The notes under the pieces were generated by a model. The model was not told where the DNA came from and did not search any database. It saw nothing but the letters and a program-made list of their open reading frames with translations. The translations under genes were made by a program, and so were the position numbers. From the NCBI RefSeq assembly GCF_003020115.1, contig NZ_PYFX01000022.1, positions 24,919-88,918 on the forward strand: 64,000 bases of DNA. Direction: 5' to 3'. Numbering within the stretch: position 1 is the first letter of the stretch; each line of letters begins with the position of its first letter. The stretch is from Bradyrhizobium sp. MOS002. Lineage in GTDB: Bacteria > Pseudomonadota > Alphaproteobacteria > Rhizobiales > Xanthobacteraceae. Of this stretch, positions 26,654 to 33,475 are shown one piece after another.

Positions 26654-26994
26654 CCGTTCCTCCCAATATGCGCGCCTATTGACGCTGCGACAGCAACACT
26701 CCGCCCGAATGCAAAACGCGTCAATACGAAAGTCGTGATCGCGACGCCGATATGGTGGGCGTCGGATGTCGTCACCTGACGGAGACCTGACAAGCAAGGC
26801 TCACTTGTGCGCAGGCGCTGAAGAAATTCCGCGGCACGGAGTAGCGTGCGTGCGCGACGGCAGCGGTCGGGCCGACATGTTCCGCAAGTTGTGCGGTGCG
26901 CAGGCTACAATTCGGGGCTTGAACCGAGGCTCGCTTGTGGACTTATGTCGCTTCGATCCGGTTCGAATCGGAGTTCTTGGTCAAGGAGGTTTTC
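26654..26994. promoter_or_regulatory. Divergent control region between the second quinoprotein operon and lanM
   Basis: 341 bp without a supported gene. An exact inverted repeat, TATTGACGC at 26677-26685 and GCGTCAATA at 26718-26726, lies just before the dehydrogenase start and could be an operator or contain promoter elements. The lanM side ends in AAGGAGG, a very strong ribosome binding site. Confidence 0.55.
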
Positions 26995-27387
26995 ATGATA
27001 TCGCGTCGCTCTGTTGCACTTGCGCTCACGATTGCACTGCTGTTCGGTCCGGCATGGTCGGCCTCCGGCAACGCGGTCAAGACGTTCGATACCGACAATG
27101 ACGGCACGCTCGATCTTGCCGAGGTGAAGAAGGCGGCGGCCGCGTTGTTCGCCAAGCTCGATCCCGATCACGACGGAACGCTCGACGCCCGCGAGTTGCG
27201 CGGACGGTTAACGGCGAAAGAACTCGCCGCCGCCGATCCCGACCGCGACGGGACTCTCACGCTCGACGAATATCTCTCGGTGGTGGAGCAGCGATTCAAC
27301 ACGGCGAATCCCGACAAGGATGGAACGCTGGATGCGAAGGAGATGAACTCGCGCGCCGGCCGCGCGCTGCTGCGTTTGTTGCGGTGA
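26995..27387 (+). CDS. lanM: Lanmodulin homologue, periplasmic lanthanide-binding EF-hand protein
   Basis: 130 residues from ATG 26995 (AAGGAGG). Signal peptide to about residue 23. Four EF-hand loops at 32-43, 56-67, 81-92 and 105-116, each D/N-x-D-x-D-G-T-L-x-x-x-E. Proline at loop position 2 in loops 2, 3 and 4, and only 12-13 residues between loops, are hallmarks of lanmodulin and not of ordinary calcium EF proteins. Loop 1 has Thr in place of Pro and loop 3 has Thr in place of Asp at position 9. Divergent from a lanthanide-type quinoprotein operon, 171 bp before pqqA. Confidence 0.9.
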   Translation: MISRRSVALALTIALLFGPAWSASGNAVKTFDTDNDGTLDLAEVKKAAAALFAKLDPDHDGTLDARELRGRLTAKELAAADPDRDGTLTLDEYLSVVEQRFNTANPDKDGTLDAKEMNSRAGRALLRLLR

Positions 27388-27420
27388 GAACCGCAACCCT
27401 TGACTGGGAGCGAAGGCGAG

Positions 27421-27436
27421 TTGCCCGAGAGAGAAA
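27421..27436 (+). promoter_or_regulatory. Candidate shared element upstream of pqqA
   Basis: TTGCCCGAGAGAGAAA here matches TTGCCCAAGAGAGAAG in the xoxF control region (20725-20740) at 14 of 16 positions, 15 of the first 15 but one. It is 122 bp before the pqqA start and just after lanM. A regulatory role is a guess from this recurrence. Confidence 0.3.
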
Positions 27437-27558
27437 TTTGCAAGCGCGATGCGACAGTTCGCTGTGTCAACGGCGTGATTCCGGACTTGCGCTGTGACTG
27501 ACGCAGCCCTAGGTTTTGGCCGGCGCGATGTCGCGCTCAATCCCTTGGGAGTCCCCGA

Positions 27559-27639
27559 ATGGCCTGGAAAGCTCCGAAGATCGTGGAAGTGCCGGTCGGC
27601 ATGGAAATCAACATGTACGCCTGCGCTTTGCGCAAATAA
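27559..27639 (+). CDS. pqqA: PQQ precursor peptide PqqA
   Basis: 26 residues, starting MAWKAPKIVEVPVGMEINMY and ending ACALRK. The conserved Glu16 and Tyr20, spaced E-x3-Y, are the two residues cross-linked to form PQQ. The sequence is almost that of textbook PqqA peptides. GGGAG lies 9 bp upstream. It is too short to be reported by normal gene-length cut-offs. The biosynthetic genes pqqB-E do not follow; a gene for an outer-membrane-like protein does. So this is a stand-alone precursor gene, probably an extra copy that serves pqqBCDE enzymes encoded elsewhere. Confidence 0.95.
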   Translation: MAWKAPKIVEVPVGMEINMYACALRK

Positions 27640-27664
27640 GACTGCAAGTAAGACTGACGACCTG

Positions 27665-27700
27665 CCGCGGCTTCGATGGCAAACACCGTCGAAGCCGTGG
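27665..27700 (+). promoter_or_regulatory. Hairpin directly downstream of pqqA
   Basis: CCGCGGCTTCGA (27665-27676) pairs with TCGAAGCCGTGG (27689-27700), 12 bp with one G-U pair and a 12-nt loop, beginning 25 bp after the pqqA stop. There is no U-run. It may stabilise the short pqqA message or limit read-through into the next gene, whose start codon lies 11 bp beyond. Confidence 0.5.
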
Positions 27701-27711
27701 TAGTGTTGGGG

Positions 27712-28581
27712 ATGCGCGCGAGAGCCCATACATTCTGGACCATAGCCGCCTGCACCGTCGCGCTCGCGCCGGTATGCGTCAGTGCCGAAGAGGTCTTCGA
27801 TACCGAGCACATCTTCGGTTTCATGATCGGCACCGATGTCGGCAATCCCGGCGAGCGCGAATTCCAAACCCAGACGACAGGTCGATTCGGCAAGGGCGGC
27901 GGGACCTATCGCGCCCTCTCGCAGGAGATCGAGATCGAGATCGTGCCGCTGCCGAACTTCCGCATCGAGGTCGGGGCTACCGCCACCCTGCACGACATCA
28001 CCGGCGTCCCTGATATCGGCGACCGCCGCCAGTTCAATTTCCAGGGCGCTTCGCTCGACCTGCGCTATCGCCTGCTCGATCGCGAGCGCGCGCCATTCGG
28101 GTTGACTGTCGCCGCCGAACTCCATGGCGACCGCATCGACGAGACCTCGGGCGCAAAGGGGCGGATGTACGGTACCGATTTCACGCTCGCCTTCGATCGC
28201 GAACTGATCCCGAACTTCGCCATCGGGGCGCTCAACCTGATCTATCAACCCGAATGGGCCCGCTTCGAGACGGCGGGACTGTCCGAAAAGAGCTCGACCA
28301 TCGGCGCGGCCTTCGCCGGCCTCGTGCGCGTGCGGCCCGATGTGCTGCTCGGCGGCGAGGTGCGCTACTTCCGGCAGTACGAAGGCATCGGCCTCGGCGA
28401 GTTCGCAGGCCAGGCGCTCTTCGTCGGTCCAACCGCCTATTTCCAGCTTTCCGAGCGCTCGCGCCTGACCATGAGCTGGAGCATGCAGGCCTGGGGCCGT
28501 CCGGCCGGATCGGGCGGCAATCTTGACCTCGTCAATTTCGAGCGCCACCAGGCGAGGCTGGTGTTTGGGGTCAATTTCTAG
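27712..28581 (+). CDS. Putative outer-membrane beta-barrel protein next to pqqA
   Basis: 289 residues from ATG 27712 (an in-frame ATG at 27676 lies inside a hairpin and is less likely). Signal peptide (ARAHTFWTIAACTVALAPVCVSA). The mature part is made of alternating polar/hydrophobic strands (for example IEIEIVPLPNFRIEVGATATL, SLDLRYRLLD, ARLVFGVNF), and it ends in Phe, as barrel proteins do. No family recognised. The pqqA gene precedes it on the same strand, which suggests a link to PQQ or lanthanide metabolism, for example passage across the outer membrane, but nothing in the sequence proves that. Confidence 0.7.
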   Translation: MRARAHTFWTIAACTVALAPVCVSAEEVFDTEHIFGFMIGTDVGNPGEREFQTQTTGRFGKGGGTYRALSQEIEIEIVPLPNFRIEVGATATLHDITGVPDIGDRRQFNFQGASLDLRYRLLDRERAPFGLTVAAELHGDRIDETSGAKGRMYGTDFTLAFDRELIPNFAIGALNLIYQPEWARFETAGLSEKSSTIGAAFAGLVRVRPDVLLGGEVRYFRQYEGIGLGEFAGQALFVGPTAYFQLSERSRLTMSWSMQAWGRPAGSGGNLDLVNFERHQARLVFGVNF

Positions 28582-28714
28582 CGCTCGCGCCCCGGTTGCG
28601 GGGAGAGGCGACGGGGCAATTCCCGCTCCATTTCGCACGGCCGGATTGAAACTTCCGGCTCCTCGGAGCGTAACCTTTTGTGCTAATCTCTATCGCCTCT
28701 GCGAGGATCCCGGC

Positions 28715-28924
28715 ATGAATCCGATCGACCTGGTAGTGACTGTCTGTGCGGTGCTCTCGCCTGCGACCTGCGAGGAGCAGCATCTGGTGTTCAACTATGC
28801 GGGGTCGCCAACGCAATGCGCGATGGCCGCGCCGCCCTATATCGCGCAATGGGTCGGCGACCATCCGAAGTGGCAGGCGGTGCGGTGGCGTTGCGAATAT
28901 CCGCACCCGAACGACAAGGCGTGA
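28715..28924 (+). CDS. Small conserved-type protein with four cysteines
   Basis: 69 residues from ATG 28715 with GAGGA upstream. Hydrophobic start (NPIDLVVTVCAVLS), then PATCEEQHLVFNY, QCAMAAPPYIAQW and a C-terminal VRWRCEYP. Cysteines at about residues 11, 16, 31 and 61 could form two disulfides after export, or bind metal. Small proteins of this form occur in rhizobia; no function is known to me. Confidence 0.6.
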   Translation: MNPIDLVVTVCAVLSPATCEEQHLVFNYAGSPTQCAMAAPPYIAQWVGDHPKWQAVRWRCEYPHPNDKA

Positions 28925-28959
28925 GCCCTGAGCTGCCTTCCTGGTTACGACGGGCTCAG

Positions 28960-29068
28960 GTCCTCATCCTCAGGAGCTTGCGAAGCAAGCGTCTCGAAGG
29001 ATAGCCACAGGGACAGCCGGGCCTGCATTGTTCGAGACGCGCGTTCCGCGCTCCTCACTATGAGGAGA
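28960..29068. repeat. Inverted pair of palindromic intergenic repeats
   Basis: A left unit at about 28961-29002 (CTCATCCTCAGGAGC..GCGTCTCGAAGGAT) and a right, inverted unit at about 29029-29067 (TTCGAGACGCGCG..GCTCCTCACTATGAGGA). They are versions of one repeat and form a composite palindrome between two converging genes, in the manner of BIME-like elements common in Bradyrhizobium. Confidence 0.65.
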
Positions 29069-29090
29069 AAACGCTCGTGACGCAGCCGCG

Positions 29091-29444
29091 TTACTTGCTG
29101 CAATCCTTCAGATCCTTGTCGGCGATCGAGAACACCGCATCCGCCTTGATCTCGATGTCGCGCACGATGCACTGCCGTGCATTGGGATAGCTGACCCTGG
29201 CGTCGTAGCGACCGGGCTCGACGCCGGTGATGCGCAGCCGCTCGTCGTGGTCGACCTCCTTGTCCTTGTCGTTCAAGCACTGGTTCGGCCCCCACTCGGT
29301 CTTGCCGGCCGGCGAGAGCTGGAAGCCGGAGATCGTCTCCGTCGTCAGATTCCAGAGCCGGATGCCCTTGCCCTTGGCCTGCGCGAGCGCCGCGCCCGGC
29401 ATCGCAACCAACAGGATGCCGATCGCAATCAGCGTACGCCGCAT
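29091..29444 (-). CDS. Secreted protein of unknown function, last gene of the ABC operon
   Basis: 117 residues from ATG 29444 (GGGAGG upstream). Signal peptide (RRTLIAIGILLVAMPGAALA), then a small globular domain with IRLWNLTTETISGFQLSPAGKTEWGPNQC and an acidic loop NDKDKEVDHDER, and three Cys in the mature part. The frame also has an ATG at 29495 overlapping the ATPase stop as ATGA, but the internal start has the signal peptide and ribosome site. It lies directly after the ABC ATPase. The acidic loop would suit metal binding, though no EF pattern is present. Confidence 0.7.
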   Translation of the reverse strand: MRRTLIAIGILLVAMPGAALAQAKGKGIRLWNLTTETISGFQLSPAGKTEWGPNQCLNDKDKEVDHDERLRITGVEPGRYDARVSYPNARQCIVRDIEIKADAVFSIADKDLKDCSK

Positions 29445-29491
29445 GGTGAACCTCCCGCGAAGATGTCGTTGGTCCAATTGACCATGAGTTC

Positions 29492-30202
29492 TCATTTCGA
29501 TTCAAGCTGCAACGCCGCGAGCTCGGCCCTGATCCTGCCGAGTTCGGCCTCGCTGCGCTTCGCGCGCGGGATGGCGATCGGCACCTCCCGAACGATTCGC
29601 GCCGGTCGCGGCGAGAGCAAGAACAGGCGGTCGCCGAGCCGGATCGCGTCATCCAGGCTGTGGGTGACGAGCAGCGTCATCACCGGACGGCGCGCCACCA
29701 GCGTCGCGATCTCGTCGCGCAAGCGGCCGGCGAGTGCGTCGTCGAGCGAAGCCAGGGGCTCGTCGAGCACGAGCAGGTCGGGCTCCACCGCGAAGGCGCG
29801 GGCGAGCGCGACGCGCCGGGCCAACCCCAACGACAATTCGCCGGGAAAATGGCTGCGATGCGCCTCCAGCTCCAGGATCCTGAACAGCTCGGCGAGCTTG
29901 GCATCCGTGACATCGGGTGCCGCAAGCCGCACATTCTGCTCGACCGAGCGCCATGGCAGCAGCCGCGGCTCCTGGAAAACCATGCCGATCCGCGCTTCCG
30001 GCGGGCGCGCAACGCGTCCCTCGAAATCGCGGTCGAGCCCGAGGATGATGCGCAGCATCGTGCTCTTGCCGCAGCCGGACGGACCGATCAGCACGCCGAC
30101 CTCGCCGGATTGAAGCGCGAAGCTGACCGGCGCCAGCACCTCCTGCGTTCCGCCCGCGGCACTCCTGAACGTCTTGCCCGTGATATCGACCTCAAGCCGC
30201 AC
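29492..30202 (-). CDS. ABC transporter ATP-binding protein (nitrate/sulfonate/taurine type)
   Basis: 236 residues. Walker A GPSGCGKST at about 40-48, Q-loop VFQEPRLLPWRSVEQNV, Walker B LLVLDEPLASLD and the H-loop LLVTHSLDDAIRLGDR. The signature motif, usually LSGGQ, reads LSLGLARRVALARA, an uncommon change. The family (SsuB/TauB) energises import of small organic or oxyanion solutes. Its start overlaps the permease gene by 11 bp. It forms a complete importer with the next two genes. Confidence 0.88.
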   Translation of the reverse strand: MRLEVDITGKTFRSAAGGTQEVLAPVSFALQSGEVGVLIGPSGCGKSTMLRIILGLDRDFEGRVARPPEARIGMVFQEPRLLPWRSVEQNVRLAAPDVTDAKLAELFRILELEAHRSHFPGELSLGLARRVALARAFAVEPDLLVLDEPLASLDDALAGRLRDEIATLVARRPVMTLLVTHSLDDAIRLGDRLFLLSPRPARIVREVPIAIPRAKRSEAELGRIRAELAALQLESK

Positions 30203-30929
30203 GGGGTCGCCACCGTGTTGCCCGGGCCTCGAACGGTTGCACCAGCGCGGTCTCGATCACGAGCACGACGGCGGCGAAGGTCAGCGAATAGGCCAGCAGC
30301 CGCGGCGTGTCGAACAATTGGAAGGCGACGCCGATCTCGAAGCCGACGCCGTTCGGGCGGCCCAGGAGTTCGGCGACCAGCACGATCTTCCACACCAGCG
30401 ACAAGCCGGAGCGGGCTGAGGCTGCGATATAGGGCGCCAGCTGCGGCAGCACGACGTGGCGGAAGGCGCGCCAGCGCGGCATCGCGAACACGCTCGCCAT
30501 CTCGTCGAGCGAGCGGTCGAGCGCGCGCGTGCCCTCGCGCAGGGTGACGATGGCGGTCGGCAGCTTGTTGATGGCGATCGCCGCGATCGCTGCGGCCTCG
30601 GTGAGCCCGGCCCAGATATAGGCCAGCACGATCACGACCAGCGCGGGCAGGTTCAGCAGCAGGATCAGCCAGGGATCGCCGAGCCGGTCGGCCAGCCTCA
30701 CCCGTCCCATCAGATAGCCGATGGCGCTGCCGAGCGACATCGCCAGCACGAAGGCGAGGCTCACGCGCGCGAGCGTGGCGCCGAGATGCAGGAACAGCGC
30801 GCCGCTCGATGCTTCCGCGATGACGACGTCGAGCACGGCGGGCGGAGAGGGCAGCTTTGCGGCGCCGACGAACAGCGCGGCAATCCACCAGATCGCGAGT
30901 AACAGGGCAAACGACAGAAGACGCAGCAC
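30192..30929 (-). CDS. ABC transporter permease (SsuC/TauC type)
   Basis: 245 residues from a GTG at 30929, placed 1 bp after the stop of the binding-protein gene with GGAG inside that gene's last codons. An in-frame ATG at 31121 would put 64 non-homologous residues in front. About six membrane segments; the EAA loop is at LDEMASVFAMPRWRAFRHVVLPQLAPYI, as in nitrate/sulfonate/taurine permeases. Inner membrane. Substrate set by the adjacent binding protein and not known. Confidence 0.88.
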   Translation of the reverse strand: MLRLLSFALLLAIWWIAALFVGAAKLPSPPAVLDVVIAEASSGALFLHLGATLARVSLAFVLAMSLGSAIGYLMGRVRLADRLGDPWLILLLNLPALVVIVLAYIWAGLTEAAAIAAIAINKLPTAIVTLREGTRALDRSLDEMASVFAMPRWRAFRHVVLPQLAPYIAASARSGLSLVWKIVLVAELLGRPNGVGFEIGVAFQLFDTPRLLAYSLTFAAVVLVIETALVQPFEARATRWRPRAA

Positions 30930-30930
30930 C

Positions 30931-31911
30931 TCAGTCTCCGGGAACTGCGTGATAGAACGTGCCGGGCTCGAGCTCGGCGGCCGGTCCGACCAGGTCGCGG
31001 CCGCCGGTCTCGGCAAGCACGCGGTAGAGCACCCGCGCGTCCTTTTCTTCGTCGTCGATGCTCCGGCGCGGAATGCCGTCGCGATATCGCTCGCGATAGG
31101 TCTTGAGAAGAGTGGCATCACTCGTGCCGGTCAGCGGCGCGATCTTGTCCCAGGCGGCATCCGAGGTCACCAGCAGCTGCTTGGCCTTGCGCGTCATCGC
31201 GATGAAGCGCGCCACGGCCTCCCGATGGCTCGCCGCCCAGCTCTCGTCGAAGACATAGCCGACTGCGGAGACCGCGCCCTTGGCGCCGAGTTTCGGCAGG
31301 ATGTCCTCGATGCCGGTAAGGCGGCGAAAACCCTTGGCCTCCAGCTGCGCGCAGAAATTCCAGAAATTGAGGCTCGCATCCATCTCGCCGTCGAGCGCCT
31401 TGGCGGCGATCAGGGGCGGAGCACCATAGACGACGGTCGCCTCCGACTTCAGGTCGATGCCGTCCTGCTTCATGCGCGCCTGCAGCAGCAGCCAGCTCTT
31501 GTCGATGGGACCACCGCCGACGGCGAGCTTGCGGCCCTTCAAATCGGCGAGCGACTTGATCGGCGAGGAGGCCGGTACCATCACCGCGCCGAGCGCGCTG
31601 GAATAGGGATAAAAGGTGAGCTTGGCGCCGAGCGTGCGCTCGCGCGACACCCACAGCCAGTCGGACAGGATGATGTCGGCATTGCCGGCGCGCAGCGCGA
31701 TCTTGCCGGCCTCGGGGCTCGCAAGCTCGGTGACGTCGAGCGACAGGTCGGCCTCCTTGTCGAGGCCGCCGGCGCGGATCGCGGCCAGCTCCCAGGAGAA
31801 TGTTCCGGTCTTCTGCACCGCAAGGCGGACCGTATCCGCGGCGCGGCCGGGCTCGGCTAGTGTCAGCGCCAGCGTCACCGCGAGCGCCAATGATCGACCA
31901 AATGCTCTCAT
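30931..31911 (-). CDS. ABC transporter substrate-binding protein (NMT1/SsuA-like)
   Basis: 326 residues from ATG 31911 (AAGGTG upstream). Signal peptide to about residue 24. The mature part starts DTVRLAVQKTGTFSWELAAIRAGGLDKEADLSLDVTELASPEAGKIAL, the usual NMT1/SsuA-like beginning, followed by DIILSDWLWVSRER and an LKGRKLAVGGGPIDKSW loop. It feeds the permease and ATPase downstream. Because it lies inside a PQQ/lanthanide island, candidates include a PQQ-related or chelated-metal solute, but a sulfonate or other solute cannot be excluded. Confidence 0.87.
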   Translation of the reverse strand: MRAFGRSLALAVTLALTLAEPGRAADTVRLAVQKTGTFSWELAAIRAGGLDKEADLSLDVTELASPEAGKIALRAGNADIILSDWLWVSRERTLGAKLTFYPYSSALGAVMVPASSPIKSLADLKGRKLAVGGGPIDKSWLLLQARMKQDGIDLKSEATVVYGAPPLIAAKALDGEMDASLNFWNFCAQLEAKGFRRLTGIEDILPKLGAKGAVSAVGYVFDESWAASHREAVARFIAMTRKAKQLLVTSDAAWDKIAPLTGTSDATLLKTYRERYRDGIPRRSIDDEEKDARVLYRVLAETGGRDLVGPAAELEPGTFYHAVPGD

Positions 31912-31998
31912 CACCTTGTGAGCCGTTTCCTCTGATGAAGTGCTTTTCAGGACAATACGCATAGCATAGCTTCCGTCGCAACCAGCGGGAGGACGCGC

Positions 31999-32358
31999 AT
32001 GAATCTGGCCGGACAGCTACGACCGATTGTCGCCGCATTGGCGGTGTGGGCTGCGACCGCGCTCGCCGTGCAGGCCGAAGAGGCCAACGATTATCCGACG
32101 TCGGCGCGTGCCGAGTATGTCTACGGGTGCATGAAGGCCAATGGCGAGAGCCGGCAGGCGATCGAGCAATGTTCCTGCTCGATCGACGTGGTGGCCTCGA
32201 TCGTGTCTTATGAGCGCTACGTCACCGCCGAAACCGCGCTCAGCATGTCGCAGGTCCGCGGCAATCTCGGCGTCCAGTTCCGCACCTCGGAGCAGGCGAA
32301 CTCGGCCGTGAATGATTTGAGGCGAGCGCAGGCGGAAGCCGAAGTGAGGTGTTTTTGA
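31999..32358 (+). CDS. Small secreted protein with a Cys-x-Cys centre
   Basis: 119 residues (GGGAGGA upstream). Signal peptide to about residue 26 (ALAVQAEE). The mature part has YVYGCMKANGESRQAIEQCSCSIDVVASIVSYERY, with Cys at about 44, 58, 60 and 118. Helical in appearance, no known domain. Divergent from the ABC substrate-binding gene across 87 bp and close to other quinoprotein-associated genes. Function unknown. Confidence 0.7.
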   Translation: MNLAGQLRPIVAALAVWAATALAVQAEEANDYPTSARAEYVYGCMKANGESRQAIEQCSCSIDVVASIVSYERYVTAETALSMSQVRGNLGVQFRTSEQANSAVNDLRRAQAEAEVRCF

Positions 32359-32448
32359 CCGTTGCCGCGCTGCTTCGCTTCCCTCGTCAAGGTCGCCGGC
32401 GTAGCTTCGATGGTATGATCCGATGGGCTTGCTTGGTAGGGTATCTCG

Positions 32449-33456
32449 ATGGACCGGCACGGCGTTGGAGTGCACCGGGCGGTTGGTGATGCGCCCATCA
32501 TCGATGATGCGAACGCCGATGCGCCTCAAGCGCGTCGCGCAAGACGGTTCCCGCTCGGCCCGGCATTGGGAATAGTCGCCGCATTGTCGGCGGTCTCGAA
32601 TGCGAGCGCGCAGGAGGCCGAGCCGCGATCGTATTCGAATACGGCTGTCGGGTTGAATTTCCTGATCTCGGGCTACGTTTACACCCAAGGCAAGCTCGCG
32701 TTCGATCCCAGCACCGCGATCGCCGATGCCGCATTCCGCTCCGATACCGGCGTAGTGGCCTATGTTCGGTCCTTCGACGTCGCCGGCCAGTCGGCCAAGT
32801 TCGACGCGATCGTGCCGACATCGTCGTTTGCCGCGCATGGGCTCGTCAACGGCGAGCCGCGCGAACGGGAGATGTCCGGTCTGGGCGATCCGCGATTTCG
32901 TGTCTCGGTCAACCTGTTTGGGGCTCCCGCGCTCTCGGCGAAGGACTTCGCCAGCTACCACCAGGATCTGATCGTGGGCGTAAGCCTTCAGGTCTCCGCG
33001 CCCCTCGGGCAATATGACAGCACCAAGCTGCTCAACCTCGGCGGCAACCGTTGGTCGTTCCGGCCCGAGCTCGGAATTTCAAAGGCATGGGGACCGTGGA
33101 CGGTCGAGCTCGCCCCCAGCGTGACCTTCTTCAGCGACAACACCGACTTCTTCGGCGGCAAGACGTTCTCGCAAGCTCCGATCTATGCGGTGCAGGGACA
33201 TGTCATCTACACGTTCCAGTCCGGCATATGGATGGCGCTGGACGGACTCTATTTCGCCGGCGGCAGCACGACCCTCAACGGCGTCAAAAACGACAACGAG
33301 CAGGCCATTTCGCGCGCGGGCGTGACGGTTGCGTTTCCGATCGATCGACAAAACTCAGTCAAGCTCTCTGCCAGCACCGGCATCACCAGCCGCACGGGAA
33401 GCGAACTGACAGCTGTTGGTATCGCATGGCAGTATCGTTGGGGCGAGGGATATTGA
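32449..33456 (+). CDS. Outer-membrane transporter-like protein (phenol MetA-pathway channel family)
   Basis: 335 residues. A hydrophilic leader and a signal-like region (FPLGPALGIVAALSAVSNASA), then a barrel-like sequence of short amphipathic strands: YSNTAVGLNFLISGYVYTQG, LIVGVSLQVSAPLGQYDSTKLLNLGGNRWSFRPELGISKAWGPWTVELAPSVTFF. This pattern fits the family annotated as 'transporter' or MetA-pathway phenol degradation protein, which forms outer-membrane channels for hydrophobic or small solutes. It converges with the SoxYZ fusion gene (19-bp gap). Possible role: alcohol entry to the periplasm. Confidence 0.75.
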   Translation: MDRHGVGVHRAVGDAPIIDDANADAPQARRARRFPLGPALGIVAALSAVSNASAQEAEPRSYSNTAVGLNFLISGYVYTQGKLAFDPSTAIADAAFRSDTGVVAYVRSFDVAGQSAKFDAIVPTSSFAAHGLVNGEPREREMSGLGDPRFRVSVNLFGAPALSAKDFASYHQDLIVGVSLQVSAPLGQYDSTKLLNLGGNRWSFRPELGISKAWGPWTVELAPSVTFFSDNTDFFGGKTFSQAPIYAVQGHVIYTFQSGIWMALDGLYFAGGSTTLNGVKNDNEQAISRAGVTVAFPIDRQNSVKLSASTGITSRTGSELTAVGIAWQYRWGEGY

Positions 33457-33475
33457 GGGAGGATGATGGACGCCC

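Noticed and set aside
27208..28638. 476-codon minus-strand frame over lanM, pqqA and the barrel gene
   Set aside because: Runs antisense through three better-supported genes, one of them (pqqA) with an unmistakable product.
32017..33012. 331-codon minus-strand frame over two plus-strand genes
   Set aside because: Antisense to a secreted protein and a barrel protein that both have signal peptides and ribosome sites.
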